A stretch of DNA of 64,000 bases, taken from assembly GCA_022453515.1 (NCBI GenBank), contig JAJNNY010000003.1, forward strand, positions 1,054,001-1,118,000, in the 5' to 3' direction. The notes beneath the pieces were generated by a model. The model did not search any database, was not told where the DNA came from, and was given only the letters and a program-made list of their open reading frames with translations. Origin of the DNA: Astrocystis sublimbata (lineage: Eukaryota > Ascomycota > Sordariomycetes > Xylariales > Xylariaceae). Position numbers and translations under genes: made by a program. Shown one piece after another: positions 36,801-49,533 of this stretch; the first letter of the stretch is position 1; every line of letters begins with the position of its first letter.

Positions 36801-39431
36801 TCAGACCTCTAGTAATGGGGAAGTGAAATCTAGATAGACATGGACAAGATACACTAGCACTACTAATCAAACATGAAATAGTATCATTTCGGTACTCGCT
36901 TCAATTAGTCGCTTCTGTAATTTGTCGGCACAAAGGTGCTTGCTGGAGGATGAAAAGGACCGATAGCCCTCAGCTAGAACTTCATACCCATCCCACTAAA
37001 GGAGAAGCCATCGATATATGTTAGTCAACTAGGATTTGCTACAATCACCACCCCATAGTGTGTGCGAAGTGACCATTTGCGGGCTTTAACCCCATGATAT
37101 TCCTTCAAAGTAGAGTCCTTGATGACCGCGTTTTTCTGTAACGTATCCACGGAGCCCCTTGCTCAGCTGGAAGATGACGATCGGATCTTTCTCTTCCGTG
37201 TGTTGTACCGCATTGGCGTAACATTACCGCGCATCCTCCACAACGTTCTGGGGATATCATCATTAGATGAAGCAGTCGCATTTTAAACCCGAGAGTAGAC
37301 CTTTATTTCAAACACGTCATGGCCATCAGAAACAATGGCCCAAAATTCTTCGTTATATCTTCAAAGTTGGTTCAGCATATCACTTGGCTATTCTACGTAG
37401 CTCACGCTCATCTTTCCCAATTGGCAATTACAATTTGCAGCTCCAGTCGCCACCGAACCCACTGTCCAGGACTCTGCATGGAGCTTAGGTCAATAAAAGG
37501 GGGAACATCGAGGGCGGGGCCTAGGGCTACCGGCTCGTCCAGTGTAGCTCTAATTTAAGTACAAGGTTACATTGCCCTCTCATTGCAGATCTCGGTAATA
37601 TACCAGAGATGCCAGAAGAGTCAGCACTAGTTCCCTTATCTCCTGCGCCCTTTTCGTCAATGTTACAGGACTCTCCAAACCAGGTACTCTTGGCTTCCAG
37701 CCTGTTTCCTGCATCTTACTAGCCCCCACGTGGGTGATTATGTCAAGTAGGATCTACGCCCTTGAGTCGTAATACAAATTCTTTGAAAGGTTTACACAGA
37801 TTGTCCAAGGTGCCAAGGTTACCTTTGTACTACTATATAGTCGAGCCGTGATGAATGTGTTGATGCTGACTGGTAGCTTATCAATCACACACACCTTGCC
37901 AGCACTATACCTAGTATGCATGATTCCAATCTCGAAGTCTCTGGCATTCATTATCCTGTCAAATTACTCATACTTGGTGTGTTCGTTAGGTTCCCCTCAA
38001 CTCGTGGCGATATTTTACGAAAGTTCTCATACTACGGCGATTTCCATGGCAAAGTTAAAATAGTCCGTAACCGCTCTTGGTTGATACTTGACGAAGATAG
38101 GGATCTGTCTGCTTATATGCGACATCTTGAATGTCACAGTTCGCACTTTTGAAAGTCACGTAATTGGTTTCTGTTATTGTACTGGGAGAGAAAGTCTCCC
38201 TTGGCGTCCGTGGCGAAGAAGCTAGTATATACACCTTGAATTTGGCATTCAAAGAGTATTCTGATGCGGAACTGCGATATTACTCCTCGATATTAGATTC
38301 CCCCTTTTTATAATAAACATATAGACACCATGACACCATAACGAGGTGAGACCAAGATGTAACTAATATCGACAATGATGAACACTAGAGTAAATGATAC
38401 ACTACGAAAGGTCGCCAAGGAGGTTCTGTTGTTAGCCTTTGGTGATCGAGGGACCGCGTAAATAGATGCTTTCACCCTGAAGCAGACACAAGAGACCACT
38501 TAATTGGCCTTATGTGGCAATTAGAAGACTCTCGAAGGTTTCCCCCATGCCACTACATTCTAGCTTGATATACCACTCTATAGCACTTGAGAAGTGAACG
38601 ATATAGGCGAGTACTGCGACGGAATAACTAAGACCAAAGGGTCGAGTAGGATGTGAAAGGGTAAGATGGAGGGGCATTACACAAAGCACTAATTAGGCGC
38701 CTAGTGCCCAGGGCGCCGCAGTTACGCACTGCACATTGCACCCCCTTTTCTAGTAGTTTTCCATAGGGGCGAGTCAACGGTGACGCCACCGTGTCATTTT
38801 GGAGAGCGCGAGGATCTTTTCATGTATAAATATATTTTGTACAACATACGCTGAAGTGGCGAAAGCAGGAACAGCACCCAGACCACTCTCAACTTAGCTG
38901 AACAAGACCTGTAACGATATTAGACTATTTATACATGTTACCGCAAAACGGAGTATTGTTAAGGCTAATAGTGAATTGGAAGAACGGAGTAGCATAGGAT
39001 CAATGCCCTTCAGACCACTACGACTTGCAATAACATAGTTCGAAAAGCCATACGGATAACCATTGCCTCTTTTGGGGGCGATGTATTAGATTTGAACCCC
39101 AGAACGATGCCAGTACAATCCAATCAAAAATAGTGTCTTCGACTGCGATGCTTTGATAAGTTTCTCGATTCCACCAATCCGGCGACCACTTTCAGTGTCG
39201 GCGACTGCAAGATCCTACCATCCTCGGTGCTGCTATAACAATTGTTGTGGGAGGTCCAGGTCTTGGCAGTTTAACCCCTGGTCTGCTGCAAAAAACGACT
39301 ATCAAGACCGGCAAATATCACATAGCCTCTAAAGTGCTCTAGAGTGTCCAATATGTTTTATGTGCTTGAAATCGCAGATTTTGCCCTCTCGCACATCTTG
39401 ATGAAATAGTCCACACAAAAAGTTTTCCAAC
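30897..39431. other. Long gene-poor region
   Basis: About 8.5 kb with no supported gene. The first ~1.5 kb is relatively GC-rich and may be promoter and leader of the minus-strand C2H2 gene, with (CTCGT)n near 31784. From about 33 kb the base composition becomes more AT-rich and frames are short on all strands. A 118-codon frame at 33031-33387 (-) is the most protein-like but has no family resemblance. I recognise no reverse transcriptase, transposase or terminal repeats. Confidence 0.5.
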
Positions 39432-40946
39432 ATGGATTCTAATAGCGGGCTCGAGGCAGTGCCGTTGGAGTGGCGCGATGTCCACACCAACCGCCATCCC
39501 GAACGCGAAGCTGTGCTGAACGATCACAGCAATGCTCTCCCACAAGCGATAGAACCAAGCAGTTTCCCTGGCAAAGAAGCTGCAAACCTAAGTGGGAATG
39601 ATATACCGCCTTCTCAGACAACCTCAGCAAGCGGCAAAGAACAAAACAGAAGATGTGGTCTGCGACCACGCATTTTCTACGCCGTATTACTCAGCGCAAT
39701 AGTTCTTATTGTAGGAGTGATTGCTGGAGGGGTCGCAGGCGGTTTACGATCCTCCCGAGCGCATTCCGGGGGGCGCACAAGCGTCCCGGATAACACGACG
39801 GGCGGAAACGTAACATCCTCCCCTAACGTATACATTCTCGCTGAATCAAGACTCTCAGCATCCAACTGGACTGATCCAAGCGGTACAAATCATCGGTTTA
39901 TTTTCTTTCAAGACACATCCAACGCTATCATCGCCCGCCGATGGGATTCATACAAGCGCGTCTGGGCCACAAATAACCTTACCGATATAATGAGATCAGC
40001 AGGGACCCCTATCAACCCGTTAAGCCAATCGACTCCTCTTGCGAGCCTCGCGGTCGCGTATCAGAATATCACGAACAAATTTCACATCTATTATATGGGA
40101 GCCGATAATAACGTGGCGGGCATTACGCTGCCTGATCTCTGAGCAACCCAGATGACTGGGCCTATGACAACGATGTGAAAGCATCTGGCCTTGCAGCATC
40201 CCCAGGGTCACAGCTCGCCGCTGCATGGAACCGTTGCGGTATTGACGACCAATGTTCTGGTTACTCTGCTGTGGCTTATCAACGCTCGATTGACGGCGCA
40301 ATCAGTGTTTCGGGAATCAATGTCTCAGACTCGTCGGGACTCCTTGCAGTTGATACAAGAGGCGTTGCGCAGAACTCGAGTTTGGCTTTGATACCGGAAT
40401 GAGATGCCAGTGGCGGGTTATCAACCTTAACACTCATGAGCGAAAGTCTTGAGACACCAAGTTCGGGATTCGCACGGAAGACGATATGGCATACAAACTT
40501 AGGTTGGTCCGAATGTGAGTGACTGGCAAATTCTTGGAAACCAGTTTATTTGCTGGGTATCATCCCCCAGGAACAGTCCCAGGTTCGCTAACCTTAGTTC
40601 AACGGTGGTAGCTGGTGGTCTCCTCCACAAGGTGGTTCTGCCAGCACCATCTTCACAGCTACAATTCGCCATTAGCACCACGGATTCTTTTTACTCGCCG
40701 GTATTCCTGGGCTTACTCCCGAATGGCACTGTCACTTGCGAATACTACAAGGGCAGCCAGAAGAACTTTATCTCCGTACCAGTCGTACAGTTCCGCGGCG
40801 GCCCTTCGGCAGTGAACTTTTCGGCCATTGCAGCTAGTGAAGAAGGGCTATTCTACGGCATATCCAACGATGGTATTTTGGAGTACTCCATAGAGGCCAC
40901 AGCACGCACAGCAAACTTCTACTTCGTGCAGACCGTATACCCCTGA
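39432..40946 (+). pseudogene. Decayed fucose-lectin-like single-pass membrane protein
   Basis: The first frame (39432-40142) encodes a polar N-terminal tail, a single membrane segment with a Val/Ile/Gly-rich core (about residues 77-100) and the start of a beta-propeller-like region with N-glycosylation sites. This architecture is found in fungal proteins related to fucose-specific lectins. The coding signal then changes frame near 40135-40141, where a CTCT repeat suggests a small indel. It continues to a TGA at 40400, passes through short pieces in other frames (for example around 40459-40490) and resumes in the original frame from about 40500 to 40946. At least two lesions, probably four, break the gene. 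Undetected introns or assembly errors could explain some of the breaks; no GT-AG pair of normal length restores the first one. The family assignment rests on architecture and general resemblance. Confidence 0.62.
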
Positions 40947-41612
40947 ACGATGTCTTGAATAGGGAATGGGTCGAACGAGTCAGACAGCGAGTCAAGGTCT
41001 CACTGCGAGGCAGCTATGTTTGTATCGCAATGTTTCTGGCATGAAAACTTGCCTCAAAAATAATATTTCCAGTCAGACGCAGACATCGCGTATATCTTCA
41101 AAAATAAAAAAAGATAAGAAAAACCTTGAGCGAGACACCGACGTTACCTGAACGTTCCCCTGTAGATCTATAGTAGTAGTAGACTTCTTACTTCACAGAT
41201 GTCACGTATTTCTATACTGCCTGGGCGATTGGTATTCATGTGAAGATGCGAAGGTCCTCAAGTAAGGGACCTGCTTTGAGCTAATGTCTAACTCTGAGAT
41301 AGCTTGTTATGTAAGCGGTTTGATTGATTGAGAAAAGTCAAACCTAACACATCTGCTAGCCGTCATTGTTGCCAACCAGCAAGACAAGGGGCAGGCGTCT
41401 GTCGCAGTTGGAATAACGCCGGCACATATTCCCCCGATCGAAAACGCAAGAAGACCAGGATTCCATCCTCGTCTATGTCATACTCCGTTTGTGCATCACC
41501 CTTTCCTGATAAAATGAATGATTGTTTCGTTAAAAAAAAGGAGTCGTGACCCGCGCATCGAAATCTCCGTCTAACAAAGCCCAGTCGCGTCCCCGCGCAA
41601 GCTTAAATCAGT
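40947..41612. other. Intergenic region
   Basis: Between the lectin-like relic and the bZIP gene; no gene supported. It should contain the 3' untranslated region of the bZIP transcript. Confidence 0.45.
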
Positions 41613-42457
41613 CTATGTTGGGTAGTTCGCTAGGTTGATCGCCGGGTCGTTGAAATAGAGCATCTCATTGCCGAATTGCGGTATTGAAGGATCCCACGGG
41701 ATGCAGGGCTCCCGGTAGCCTGTGTCGCACTCTGATTTGAGCCTCCAGTATTCGGCCTTGAGATCCTCGAACTTTTTGCTAAGTATCTCGTTCCTGCTCT
41801 CCAAGTCACTGATGATGCCCTCAAGGTCTTTTATGCGCTGGTCCTTCCTCTCTCGATACTGCGGTGGCTCAAGTCAGCCATTGTTTGCGTTGAGAGGTCG
41901 ATATGTAGGTGAAAGAGACAGACGTGTAGCACGTCACTAAGACTTTGCCTCAATCTGTGTAAAGGTATGGCTAGTTATAGTCTTGTTACTCACAGCACGC
42001 TGCGATGCCCTATTTTGGGCACGTCGCCGCTACAGAAAACCTCTTGCGTCAGTCATCAATTACATTCCCATGATATGAATTTAGAGGGGCTTTCTCACAT
42101 TGAGGACTGATGGGGGAGCATTTTTGTATCGGTTCTCTCGCTTTCGTTTCGTCTTTGGGGCAGATGATTTTGCCCCTGTTTGGGTTTCTGCGCTGTCCTC
42201 TACTGCGGGAGGACTGTACTCAGGGCTGGGATATTCTGGATCAAAAGGCAGCTCTTGCTATTGTGATGCCGTCAGATAATCGAATGTTGACCCTGTTCCG
42301 AGATCTTGGTGCTTACTGATAAGGGCTCTGGGAAATCATCGATGGCTAGATTGAACGAGTCGTAGGGAAGGGCATTTGGATCGTAATCAATAGTGCTTGA
42401 GGATAGAGCTTCGGGAGGCGGTAGCTCAAATTTATCAAACACGTCCCGCGAAAACAT
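41613..42457 (-). CDS. bZIP transcription factor (AP-1/Yap-like basic region)
   Basis: Small nuclear DNA-binding dimer-forming factor. Minus-strand exons 42457-42317, 42257-42099, 42029-41994 and 41858-41613, all joined in phase 0, give 193 residues. The basic region is assembled from three exons: KRKRENRYKN ends exon 2, a 12-codon microexon encodes RRRAQNRASQRA, and exon 4 begins YRERKDQRI. The N-x-x-A-S-Q-R-A-Y-R pattern is that of Pap1/Yap-type factors. The zipper follows with heptad-spaced Leu/Ile: L at EGIISDLESRNEIL and continuing through FEDLKAEYWRLK. Residues 1-95 are acidic and Pro-rich (activation region). No Cys-rich redox domain of the classical Yap1 kind is visible, although three cysteines lie after the zipper. 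The splice sites are strong (GTAAGC, GTGAGA, GTGAGT). The regulatory target is unknown. Confidence 0.88.
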
Positions 42458-45400
42458 CTCGAAATATAATGAAGGAAAAGGCCGCAATAAAAATGCGCAT
42501 CTAATGGCACCGGGGACTCGATAGTGTATTATAACGTAGCATTCTAATAGGATATAAATTACCAAGCACGGAGGACAGCGTTCGTCACCTGTTCCGATGC
42601 CGTCCACACATGCATTGCATTACCTTATATCCTCCTCCACGGTCTGTCGTCCCACTTTTGTATTCTGCTGCTGGCCAGTGGCCAGTGTAAGTAGCTGGAT
42701 CAGGACGGAGAGGCTAGAGTTCCCATGCAAGGATCCTTGCCGATGGAACGCAAGCAGAGCCTGAGAGATCCCCGCAAGAGGATCACCTTGGAGAGCCAGA
42801 TACCAAGCCGTTGTTGAAGAGCGACGCAGCGTGCTCCATGGCGCCGCGAGCATCGATAGACTGACGTATGTCTGACCGCCCCTGGGTGCCTGGTTGTCGA
42901 GCTGGTACAGTAGCAGCAGTACCAGCCCGTGCATGCGCAAGGATGTGTGGACGCGGGTATGCGGCGCAGGAAGTCCCTAATTTGGGCATGCCAATGGTAT
43001 GCTGCCTCACTGCAGCTACATAGATACCCGTCGAGTCTAGACCAGGAGCAGTTTCGGCGGTCTTACGTACATATAGAATCGAAGTATAATTGCATATATG
43101 GCACATGTATGCATACACCCCACGTCAACGTTGTCCCTCTGCAATACAGTATACTCCCCTCGCAAGGATGTCAAAAGGCAAGGAGGCTTGAGTTCGGTAT
43201 CAAAGTCATTCGGCATGTGAACTATTATGATTTACCTGCTTTCTAAAATCTGTAGGCGTGGTGAGAAAAGGATGTGAGTCTGATCTCTGGAGAAGATCTG
43301 CTGAGTTACATCTCATACTAAACTTATAAGAACCTACAAAGCTATGCCAAATCTGAACACTAGTCACTCAGATATTTAGCACAAGTAGACCATAGGGACA
43401 GCTTCGTTTCTTTCTAGCGCTAGTTCAGGAACAAAGAACAGAACTAGACCGAGATACTAGCAAATTGACTGTCCCCACAACTGAGCAACGAGACCCAGCA
43501 ACATAGAAATCTGCCTCTATGGTATCGATCTATAAACGCGCTATAGGATGCTACCAGCGCCTAATTTCATCCTTAGTTCCACATAGTGTAGCATTCGCTA
43601 GATCTGCCTCGGCCGAGCTCGACTTATAGTGTCTTCGTGCCACGTGCGAGCAGGAACGTCGAAGGAGTAGCGCAAGCCCACAGCGGCCAGCCTACCTACT
43701 ATCAGGGGTTTTTGACCCAAGCTCATTTCTCCATCGGCTGCTCAGGGTTGAACTTATAGAAATTCTCCCAAATGGCAATCTTGAGGGACACCTAACGAAA
43801 TGATAGACTCATGCCCAATGTTTCGTCCCCGTCGGCTTCGGTAAAGATCATTCATCACATACAATCGTTCATTCTGTTGCATTATGCTTATCAGGTATCA
43901 ACGCTCTCGCGAGATACTACCCACAGCGGGTGTTCCGCCCGATTCCCACTGTATACCTACCTTAGGTAGTATTAGTTGGTGGTAGCAACCCATGGCGATC
44001 TCCTTGCTTATAATATGGAGAACACTGCATCCGACGTAGCAATCTGGCTTATTTCTCCTACTGATACCTGTGCCGAAGGATGAAGAAAACAGGCTCCAGA
44101 TTCTCGCTCCCCGAGCTCCCGTCGGCCGTGGGTTGGGTAGGATTCACTGTAAGATTTTATAGGCCAATTGGAGATATTCACGCGCAGAGCTCAGTACTCT
44201 ACTAGACCGAAAATACTTCCCATCAAGCCCGTGTAGCCACGCTTCCTGAGTATGATGAATAATCGTCTACGCTCCGGAAGGATTGAGCAGCAATAGTTGC
44301 AGCCCGAACTGCATCAGTTCGGTCCATTCAAGGCGGCAGTTGAAACTGTGTACACTGTGTATCTACATCAAAGTGGAGGATAATCCTGTTCTGACCACAG
44401 GGGTCATGTATGTTCGGCAAGCCCTATGGGACTAATGCTAGCTGCATGTATTGTTCACTCAGCACCAAACTTTTGCGCAACAATGACGGGTGTGACGGGT
44501 GTCCAGATTCGTCTGCTGTGGCTTCAAAGTCAAAATCGATCCCAGCGCCGGGTGTTTCTGCAACTCTAAAATCTTAAGCTTAATCATCACAAGCCGACGA
44601 AAACTGGGGTCAACATCTTCGAGCAGATACTTGAGATGATAATCAAGCTTTGCTTCTCTTGGGACTACCTAACTGTTGGCCGTGGATTGATCCTAGGGGC
44701 ATAAACTCGGAGAGTTCGCTTCTTGCATCCATGGATATCTAAGTTCTGTCATACGTCCCGACTAGACCATCCCGGTATGCCTGCAGATCCTCAATTTAGG
44801 ATAGATATGCGCCCGCGAAGTCTCATTTATAATTAGATAATCCAATATCAGATGTAAATCCCCACATCCGGTGTGCACCCGTCGTTAGGTAGGTTGCTTG
44901 GTTGGTAGTGTCTTGAACTTCAAACTATGCTCATATTAGTGACATTGTGCGGCTCTGCGTAAGTTCATTGGAAGCGGCACACTAGGACTAAACTACCTTT
45001 CCGATTCCATGACTCTGAGTGCGTGCACGAAGGACTTGGGGACGCTATTAGCTGTCAATTGTCTCGGCATTCTTTTACTGAAAGTCTATAAAGTCGAGCA
45101 TGAGTCTTTTTTCACACGCAGACATACGTACCTGCAGTTATCGTAAAGACATGTCAACTACTCACTCACTATTCCTGCTGTCATCAGCCCTATCACCTAG
45201 ATAGTTTGCCTAACGCTAGGGCAGACCCTCAAGGTGGGCTCAACACCAAGCAATAGTTAAACAGTAAAAGCTGACACGGCTCACGGCTAATTTCACTGAA
45301 AGTCTAACCACACACATAGGTTTAGCTCAGACGGAGAACATCGAGAACACCAACATAGTGCGAGCCCCAAAACAACACTTGTGAAAGCTCAGCTTCGACC

Positions 45401-47053
45401 TGTGAATAGGAGGGACCTTGAATAGAACACCTTTGCAGCAGCTCGAAACCGAATAAAGACCACACCCAACCAGCTTATGTGTACATAATTACACCATGCC
45501 GAGGATGCGGGTGCTACGCTAAGGCTCAGAAACCAACCATCACAGAAGCAAACGATATCCACACCACATACATCTGCGTTATCTCGGGAGGCCTAGCCAG
45601 AGAGATGGCCCGATCAGTCGCGGAGAACCCACTTTAGCGGACATCTCATCCGCTCTACCGCGTCGGCCGGTTCTGGAGAACGAGAGCCCTTCGTGTCTGT
45701 CTGTCTGTCCATCAACGATATCTTCCGACCATTCTTGAATCAATCTACGAATCGCCTTCACACACACCTCATGCTCCGAATCTACCTGCCTACTAAGGTA
45801 TCGGCCCTGGTTCTACTTGTAGCTTCATATACCAGTCTAGGTAGGCAGGGCCATTTCGTTACGGTTCCTTCCGTACGAGATGAAAGAAAGCGAACCGAAA
45901 CACCTCAAGCGCCCGTCCTCAAAGGTGCTGCTTCTACTTTTGGCGTCGTGACCGACCAAGTCTCGTCGTTAGCCAACCATGCCCATGAGCTCCACTTCCA
46001 CTCACCCGCACGGAAAAAGGGCCGGTGCCGCAAGCCACTTCCCATTCCATATATGTACTATATGTACGTGCGTATGTATGCGTGTATGTTTGAGGCAGTT
46101 TTTTCTTCGTGTGACGGCCCAGCTTACTTACATTACGCAGCATGGCACTTTTTTTCCAAGAAGTGCGGTGAATATCACATTCGGTGGGAAAGTGCCAGCT
46201 GAGAATTTTCCGCAGAGGACCCTAAGTGTATCTTCTAGTGAGAAATGAATGAAACTTTGTTTATACGAGCCAAGACGCATCTGCCATCTATCCACAATGG
46301 CTAGGGTAGTAATGGCAACAGAAAACGTGTCAAACGTTCTGCTCGGACGATCACTTACCTACCTGATAAGCGTGCGAGTCGGAGTCGCTCTCGGTCGACC
46401 CTGCCGAGGAAGTGGAATCACCATATTCTCATGGTCTTCCAGCCCCAAGAGCGTTTTCCGCCACAACGAATTGAACAATTTTTATTCCCGGAGATATCCA
46501 ATCTTGGAAGCTCAGAAGGTCTTCCTTACTTACCCCTATCTATGGTTCCATGTTCTTCAGCCTATCATGCGAAACAGACCGCAGAAAATGCAACGCCAAA
46601 CATGCACGCACTGCCTTCCATCCCAACTATGGGTAATAGAGTCTCAGCACAGACAAGATGAACGCGGATTGCCTGATTAAGACCAGTAATACATTTGCTT
46701 CGTCTTATCCCGACGTCAGATGCATAGCAGATGGCGCCAGCAAATTTATATCCAGTAGGACCGTTGAGTGCCATGTTCGTAGTCTTCGTAGAGATGGCTG
46801 CTCCAACGTCCAAATATCAGCTATACAATGATCTGCGGCACAGTTCCTCAAGAGAGCTTGCTCTCTGGGGCAATAGCGGGTAGATGATACAATGCAAGGC
46901 CGATTCACCATATCTCTCGTAGATGGGTTGTTATTGTACATAAATATATACACTACAATGAGACTTGGTTGCACTCAGTCGTAATCATATCGAAGGCTGA
47001 GTTGGGGGAAGTCACCGAGTTGCTGAAGGGGGCCAAGGCCAAGGTGGAAAGAC
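42458..47053. other. Gene-poor region
   Basis: About 4.6 kb without a supported gene. It includes the promoter of the bZIP gene and, at 46366-46672 (+), an Arg/Ser-rich then Pro-rich open frame described under findings. No mobile-element proteins recognised. Confidence 0.45.
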
Positions 47054-48842
47054 TTAGGCCTTCGAAGGGTTGGTGGTCGAGACGCGTTTGAGACCATCTT
47101 GAGCCTGTACAACCCCGGGCTCAAAGGCAAGCTTTTGACTTAATTTTAGGCTCTCACGAAATCTTTGTTTCGCCTCTTCCATGTTACCCACCATAGATGC
47201 GATATCACCCAGGTTGCACATGGCAACAGTACAGGCCTCGTCGCATTCCTCAGTCCTGTCTTCGCCAGTAATCTTTTGTGCTGTGCCCAATGCCTGTAAA
47301 GCCCACGAGCGAGCACTGGCTAGAAGTGTAGCTCGGGTGGGCGGTTGACTTGTGGATTGACTTCGCTTTCCTTCCGCTGGAGGCGGTAGAGAGTCCAGAG
47401 GAGACTGAGTCGGCTGTTGGGCAAGAGAGATAGCTAAATTGTTCACTGTGCGGGTAATGTTCAGCAGTGCAACTATAATGGGAGGACTCGTGAAGACTCA
47501 CTCAGGACAGCAGTATGACAGCTATGCTTTGGCGAAAGCGTCACAGCTTGTAGATATAGAGGTGCCGCGAGATAATGTTGTGATTTCGACTCGTAATGGT
47601 TTCCCAAGGCTGTGACAAGTGTCAACGTCAACACTGTTCCATAGGGACCAGAATAGAAGTTGAACTGGAAGTGCGCGCAGAGCAGAATATCACTTACCTT
47701 CTAATGCGCCTCCAATTTGTTCAGGGGACATCCAGTCACCCTCGCCCTCCTTGACGCCCTCAACTTGACGTCGCTGTAGCTCCTTGAGGACAGTCTCGAC
47801 AGCCCAAATCAAATGCTCGCCGGCTACGTCGCCTTGTAGAACATGTTCGTCGGCGCATAGTTCGCCAAGCTTCACACTGATCCCTACCGACCTGCCCAGA
47901 ACGCGACTGCGCTTTGCCCAAAGGTTTTCTGGCTCGGCCGCCTCCTCTTCGTTGTTTTCACTGGCTTGATCATCCCGCTTCGGAGTGCTCGACTGTGCTG
48001 TCTTGGGGCCTATTACTCTTCCCGAGTTGTCGACAAGCCCGTCCCGAGCGCTCTTCTCCATCAACTCGACCCATTTCTTGCAATCGTCTAACAGAGATTC
48101 CAATACCTCGATTGAGTTCTGAAAGTTCCCTATCTTCTCTAGCCACGCTGCGAGCTGAATCCTCACGCCTATGACCTCGTCGGAGAAGGGATCCAATTTG
48201 GCCGCTGTGCATTGCTGCAGGGCTAGTTTGTAGTATTTGAGTGCAAGCTTCGGGTCTGGCTGGTAATTGCTGTAGTATAAAGCACGGCGCAAAGATTTGG
48301 CGATTTCGGGAGGGAAACGGGTGAATTGAGCGGATTGGAAGTAGTTGAAGTAGGCATATACGGCATAGACGGTGACACCAGCGCAACCGCATAAGCTTGA
48401 AGGCAGCAGCAAAAGCAGCATATCAGCACCGGCCAAATTTGGGGATATAGCATCGGAAGGGCGCATACAGTAGGATTGCGATGACTAGCTCTTCGGGACT
48501 CTGGCGAAAGAGGTTGCGCAGGTTTTGGCCTCTGAATGCACTGAACAGCGGCCTGAAGGTCAAGCCTTGGCGAAGGGCGCGCAGAATCAGCTTCGACGGC
48601 GGCATCGGCGGTTTCTGCTCGCTCGCATTGCTTGCATTCTTCTCGGGTGGCGTTGAGGAGGACTGGCGCCGCTTCTGAAGGAATTGGTAGAAAGCAATGG
48701 CATGTTCTTCCTGGCGTCGCGCGCTGGCTGCTCGTGTAGAGATTGATCTTGGGCACGTCGTTGCTGCTGAGGCCTGCCGCAGACATGGCGTATGGGAGAA
48801 GCCGCTGAGAGGCCGCCGTGCCGCGGCCCGGCAGGCAGACAT
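47054..48842 (-). CDS. Mitochondrial TPR protein, Mgr3-like
   Basis: Resembles Mgr3, the yeast inner-membrane adaptor that delivers substrates to the i-AAA protease Yme1. Minus-strand exons 48842-48469, 48395-47698, 47609-47502 and 47445-47054 give 523 residues; phases 2, 1 and 1 join cleanly. The first ~60 residues are Arg/Ala/Ser-rich without acidic residues, a typical mitochondrial presequence. A membrane segment spans the first junction (LVIAILL then LCGCAGVTVYAVYAYF), followed by FPPEIAKSLRRALYYSN. TPR-like helices follow: PKLALKYYKLALQQC, VIGVRIQLAAWLEKIGNFQNSIEVLESLL, HYLAAPLYLQAVTL, MNNLAISLA and, near the end, CNLGDIASMVGNMEEAKQRFRESLKL. A central Glu-rich segment is disordered. The identity as an Mgr3 counterpart is inferred from this layout and moderate resemblance. 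Divergent from Dap1. Confidence 0.85.
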
Positions 48843-49533
48843 TGCGTAATCTGCAAGATCTGTGAGATCTGCGAGGTCTATGAGGTGAAACCTGCAACGG
48901 CCGAAGAAAGGCGACAATTCCAGGCCAGTGTGTAAATGCGCGAAGCTGCAAGTGGGCGGTTCGGCGATTCAACACGGGGGCTTGGCGAAGGTGTGTTGAG
49001 CTTCAGAGCTCCCAGAACCACCACAGCTGCTACCTAGGTGTGATGACGCGATAACGCCCCGTCGCCCACCTTGCATGGATGTCTTTTTTGGTGCTACGCT
49101 AGGTACGTACCTACCCAGGCACCTCGGGAACCCCTCGCCGTGAGTAAGCCGAGTAGGACAGCCTCTCACAGCCGGTGGTCGGGCTTGCAGCTGGCAGCCG
49201 GGAAACTGCCGGCCTCGGCATCTGTGAGTGGCTTACTCCAGGCCCTCCAGCTTCTGGAAGCCGGCTCCACCGCTCGCTGCACAGGCGTACCATAATACTG
49301 ACGGAGCACCCCATGTGCCAGCCGAAGCCCATGACGAATTGTTGCTTCGGGGACAGATACGACTCGGGAGTAAACCGGTACATGGAGTGTCTTTAACCAA
49401 CCTACAATTTCACTTTGGCCAAAGCCTGCATTTCGTGATTTTATTGATATCAATCACCCTTACTCATCGCAACATCCCGACTTTTCGTGTTTCCTTCTGA
49501 TCTCGTCATTCGCCCAAGTCCCGGTAATTCGCG
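48843..49533. promoter_or_regulatory. Divergent promoter region between Mgr3-like gene and DAP1
   Basis: 691 bases separate the two start codons, so both promoters must lie here or overlap. A palindromic GGTACGTACC cluster (about 49102-49111) sits near the middle. No gene is supported inside; short frames on both strands are unrecognised. Confidence 0.5.

Noticed and set aside
45318..45345. tRNA A-box-like TAGCTCAGACGG
   Set aside because: No B-box or cloverleaf downstream.
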